Positions 60,381-64,000 of a stretch of 64,000 nucleotides of DNA are shown in pieces. The translations under genes were made by a program, and so were the position numbers. The notes under the pieces were generated by a model, which did no database searches, was not told where the DNA came from, and saw only the letters and a program-made list of their open reading frames with translations. The DNA lies in assembly GCA_023238725.1 (NCBI GenBank), contig CM041548.1, forward strand, positions 15,831,752 through 15,895,751, written 5' to 3'. This stretch comes from Scortum barcoo (lineage: Eukaryota; Chordata; Actinopteri; Centrarchiformes; Terapontidae). Each line of letters starts with the position of its first letter. The first letter of the stretch is position 1.

Positions 60381-60500
60381 TTGACTAACCTCATTTGCAT
60401 CTGCTAATTAGATCCTGTTAGCATAATTCATACACATGACACCCTTTTGAAGCTAATGAATAGATACATCTCCAGACAACTCGCAAAGAGCATTTAATGA
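60381..60500. promoter_or_regulatory. candidate enhancer with POU octamer and homeodomain sites
   Basis: ATTTGCAT (60393-60400) is followed 4 bp later by TAATTA (60405-60410), then GTTAGCATAATTCATAC. The dense AT-motif arrangement in non-repetitive DNA resembles developmental enhancers. The target gene would most simply be eomes, 11 kb away. Confidence 0.3.
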
Positions 60501-63500
60501 GACTCAACTTACTCAACAGTGCCTGATACTGTGAAGAAGAAAAGTTGGGGAAGAAAATCGGAGGCATTACATTTTACACAAGTCAGGTGTGAGTCAGATA
60601 TTAAAAGTTGATAATGCAGTAATATTTCAACATAATAATTTCAGTGCTCTGACAGAGGTTATATACATATTCAGTGCTGCCCATACATTTAGATTGTGTG
60701 CATGTTTTCTTTTCACACTGAATAAAAAAGTTTGAAGTAACCACCAATCCATCCATTTGTAATAATATGACAGGACACTACAGATGGTGGGACATGGATT
60801 ATAACTGTGATTCTGAAATACACAACCATCCATTTCTATTTAGATAAGCTATATGCAAAACACTGAATTATGAATATTCATAAGCAGAAATGGTAAATAT
60901 GATTCATCTTATACAGATGGGTATAATTCACAGAGACAATGTGTAGAATAGAGCAGAGCCTTCCTGCCAGGTTGTCAAAACAGGAAGGAAAAAAAAAAAG
61001 AAAAGAAAAAAACCCTCACCATGTACTTACATATTTGAACGGCTGATCTCTCCATTATCAGGATGTGTTCCTGATGAGAGTTCACAGCTTTCACAGTTAT
61101 CCCCTTTAGAGCAGGGTCACCGCAGGGGGTAAGTCTCTACTACTTAACACGCAGAGCTCCTCTGGCTTGTTATTTTTAAAGGTTCTTGCTCAGATTTGGT
61201 GATATGTTGAGCTGCTGGCTTCTGATAGTTTCACCAACCACCACGGAATAAGTCTGCCGTGCAAGTTACATGAAATGTGGGCAGGAATTTGTGTAAAAAT
61301 TTATTATTGCAGACTGCAGAAGATTGCAGACTCCACTCTTTTAGGTAGGTATTTTATAGTTAATATAGTTAATATACATTATAGTAATATGCTGCATTCA
61401 GATCTGTGCAGACTTTATATTTCACACTTGAACATAATTTTAATTTTGATGACAGAAAATAGCATATCTGTCTTTGTGGATATCTATCAAATATATTAAG
61501 AGTTGTTTAGTGAATCAATGCATTATGTTTGGATCCAGGTGATAAAATGGGATCGAGACTAAAAGATGTTTGTAAAAGAGTTAAAAAGTTATTCGTTATC
61601 TTCTGATACACACATTTTCTCCTTCTTTTCTTTTAGTTTATTAGATCCTGAACCAAAATATAGCAGATATGTTGTGCATCATATAATCTGTCAGTATTCA
61701 AAAGCATTAAGATTTCCTTTCCAAAATGCAGAATGTTTGTATAATTAAACAATTGCTGAACCAAATGTGGAGATTAAAAATCATCCAGGTTGTGACAGAG
61801 GTGGAACTGGCATTTGAAGTCATGCATCGTCCTCAGTACTCAACAGCAACTTCAGCTGCCTTTAGTTGTTACGTTTAGATCAGTAATCCGTTTATAAAAC
61901 CTTTATCAGCTCATTCATGATAGCTTTTTCATGTTGATTCTTCTTGTACACGATGGGAAAGTTCTCTACTGGGAGAATCATTTAGTGAAGAAACACATTT
62001 TATATTAGTGTTTCTATTAGTATTTAGGGGAAGAAACTAAATGAAGTGACTAGTAAATAGCTGAAGACCAACATTCTCCAACATTATATTTAAAAAAAAC
62101 ATAATTTTTGTCTCATTACTACAAACTACAAATGTTTGTTGTGTAGTTATAACTTAAAAATATACGTTCTCCATACAACCATCTACTTGGATTAGCACAA
62201 ATTGGTTTCCACATTTAGAGGCTGTAGCGTGGAGTGTTAGAGTTCTGCTGTCATTCTGGTGTGGAGCTCCACCTGGCTGATTGAGTGAGGACTCAGCGGG
62301 GAGTCTTGAATCATCTCAGCTGAGGCCTCATGGCTTGGCCTGGCTGGAGCCCTCATGATGTGATACCAGAGCGAGCCAGGCCTGAGTGTGTTTGTGCCTG
62401 AGTGTGGGTGCGCATGTCTGTGTGGCTGCGTTTCTGTGAGTGCGCGTTGATTTTGTTTCTGCGCGAGCCTGTGTATGTCTATACATGTGTGCGCATAGTG
62501 GTGTGTACTTATCTACACACATGCACGCCTGTGTGTGCGTGCATTTGAACGAGTGTGTGCGCACTCGAGTGTGTGTGTGTGTTTGCTCCCGTCTGCTCTC
62601 TCCAACCGGTTGATCTTTCACATTTCGCACGGGCAGGAGGGACAGGAGGCTGCCAGGCTGCGCCCGGAGCCTGGGTACAGTACGGTTAGCAATGCCCGGC
62701 ATTCATTAGCACCTCCCAAGCTGTCTGCACTTTTACCAAACGCTCTAGCTAGCTAACATGCACTGGCTCCCTGCTCCCTGCTCTCGTCACCCCAGTAAAG
62801 GCCTTCACCATGCATTGGCTCCACTCAGCCACAGCTGAGGCCTCCAGTCTTGGCTTGGGCCATTTCAACTTTGTTACAGTTCAGCACAGTGACACAATGG
62901 GAAGCCAGGAAGCTTTGACAGAGTTCACAGAACTTTTTAGAAGAGGATTTAAATCCTTTTTTTACTCTTTCACAGTGAGTTATCCTCATTCTCTGTGTCA
63001 TCCAAGTTTAAATGGGACACTTAAGCTGAGATATATAGATAAAATACAAGAAAATTTCACTCGTACCATACACGTATCTGATATTGCTCTTTGTGTTTCC
63101 CATGTCCTGAGTGCAGGAACAATCAGTGAGATCTCTACCCACTCTCTTGCCCTGATGTCCACACCTCTGTGTCATTAACTAAACTAAATCAACCAAAATT
63201 TCATATTAAAGTAATTAAATACTCATATTTAGTGTGTCTGCTGGCTCATAATGTGGATATGCCATATGGATGTAAAATTAACGTAAATGTGCTCTAAAGG
63301 GGGTGCTAGGGTGGCAAATATTCCCACCCACCACCCCAAAGGCCGGGGTTCATTTCCTGCTAGCAGTACCTCTGGTCTGGCCGTGCATGCCAAAGAACAC
63401 ATTTGGCAGTGTCTGCTGGCGGGAAGCCGATGAGGGATCACGTCTTCGTCACTGCACTTGCAGCTCCTAGTTAACGAACAGTTCGGTTTCATTTCACGCC

Positions 63501-63639
63501 GAAGGTTGTAACCAAAGGAACTTGTAAACCCAAAGAAACAACAACAACAATCTAAAACATGCTCGCATACAACCATAAAAACACCTTCAAATATATCTGT
63601 GCATGTGTGACCAGGAGAAGAGCCCTCTAAATACACACA

Positions 63640-63682
63640 TAGACACACACACACGCTCACAAACACACACACACACACACAC
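63640..63682. repeat. (AC)n microsatellite, interrupted
   Basis: ACACAC units interrupted by CGCTCACAA, near the right edge. Confidence 0.85.
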
Positions 63683-64000
63683 AGTTGGCACTCTGCTGAG
63701 TGAGTCACTTGGTTTTTTTTTTACACTTTACACGATCATATGACTTAATGACAGTTCTCAAGGAAGGAGAGAAAGAGCTAAAAAATGAGACCTTAGGACT
63801 GAAGCTGTGATTCTACGGCAGGCAACATTACACAAGGCGTGTCTCACCTCATCACTCATCTCTTTGTTTTACACTTCCTCAACTCCCCTCTCTCTCTCTT
63901 ACCCGCTCTCTCTCCCCTCTCATATGTTCTCTCTCTCCTGCCTCGCCTCTCATCTGATCCTCTCTCTTCCCCTCACAGGATCAACAGGCTGGGAATACCT

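Larger units (their letters stand above)
58391..63978. other. far upstream region of eomes, no gene recognised
   Basis: Contains a POU/homeodomain motif block (60381-60500), a T-box-like octamer (60585-60592), TG/CA microsatellites (59998-60019; 63640-63682) and a TG/GC-rich stretch at 62385-62585. No open frame here resembles a known protein. Confidence 0.5.

Noticed and set aside
62810..63178. Plus-strand open frame of 122 codons near the right edge
   Set aside because: No similarity to a protein family I know, no good flanking splice sites, and an ordinary noncoding context.

Overview
This is vertebrate nuclear DNA, almost certainly from a ray-finned (teleost) fish. It has spliced genes with GT-AG introns, AT-rich noncoding DNA full of CA/TG and AT microsatellites, a Tc1-type transposase relic and a LINE 3' end typical of fish, and two protein-coding genes whose exons I could assemble with matching splice phases. 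The short introns and compact spacing suggest a percomorph, but I cannot name the species.

Layout. (1) 984-37525, minus strand: slc4a7, the electroneutral Na+/HCO3- cotransporter NBCn1. I recover 23 coding exons, 3492 nt or 1164 codons in one unbroken frame, from the start codon to the start of the C-terminal tail. The last coding exon(s) lie beyond the left edge. (2) 37526-38530: CpG-rich slc4a7 promoter and, directly upstream of it, a diverged AT-rich minisatellite with a 73-bp higher-order unit. (3) 38531-45090: intergenic DNA with a consensus CTCF site and a perfect 11-bp inverted repeat. (4) about 45090-49450, minus strand: complete eomes (eomesodermin/Tbr2, T-box factor), six coding exons, 655 aa, with a candidate TATA box and poly(A) signal. 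(5) 49451-64000: the 5' flank of eomes. I recognise no gene here, only a Tc1 transposase relic, microsatellites and several enhancer-like blocks. A candidate splice acceptor lies in the last 22 bases.

The two genes are functionally unrelated (acid-base transport; mesendoderm and neural/lymphoid transcription) but are neighbours in the same orientation in human too (EOMES-SLC4A7, chromosome 3p24). The same pairing recurs in the paralogous TBR1-SLC4A10 pair on human 2q24, so this is an old paralogon. eomes probably draws regulatory input from the surrounding noncoding DNA, perhaps including the 14.7-kb first intron of slc4a7.

I found no bacterial-type system, CRISPR array or clearly new multi-gene system. 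The most unusual points are a GC-AG intron that ends the regulated cassette-II exon of slc4a7 with a competing GT donor 25 nt away, the 73-bp minisatellite beside the slc4a7 promoter, a 63-unit AT run starting 14 nt after a T-box exon, and clusters of homeodomain- and T-box-like motifs in noncoding DNA.
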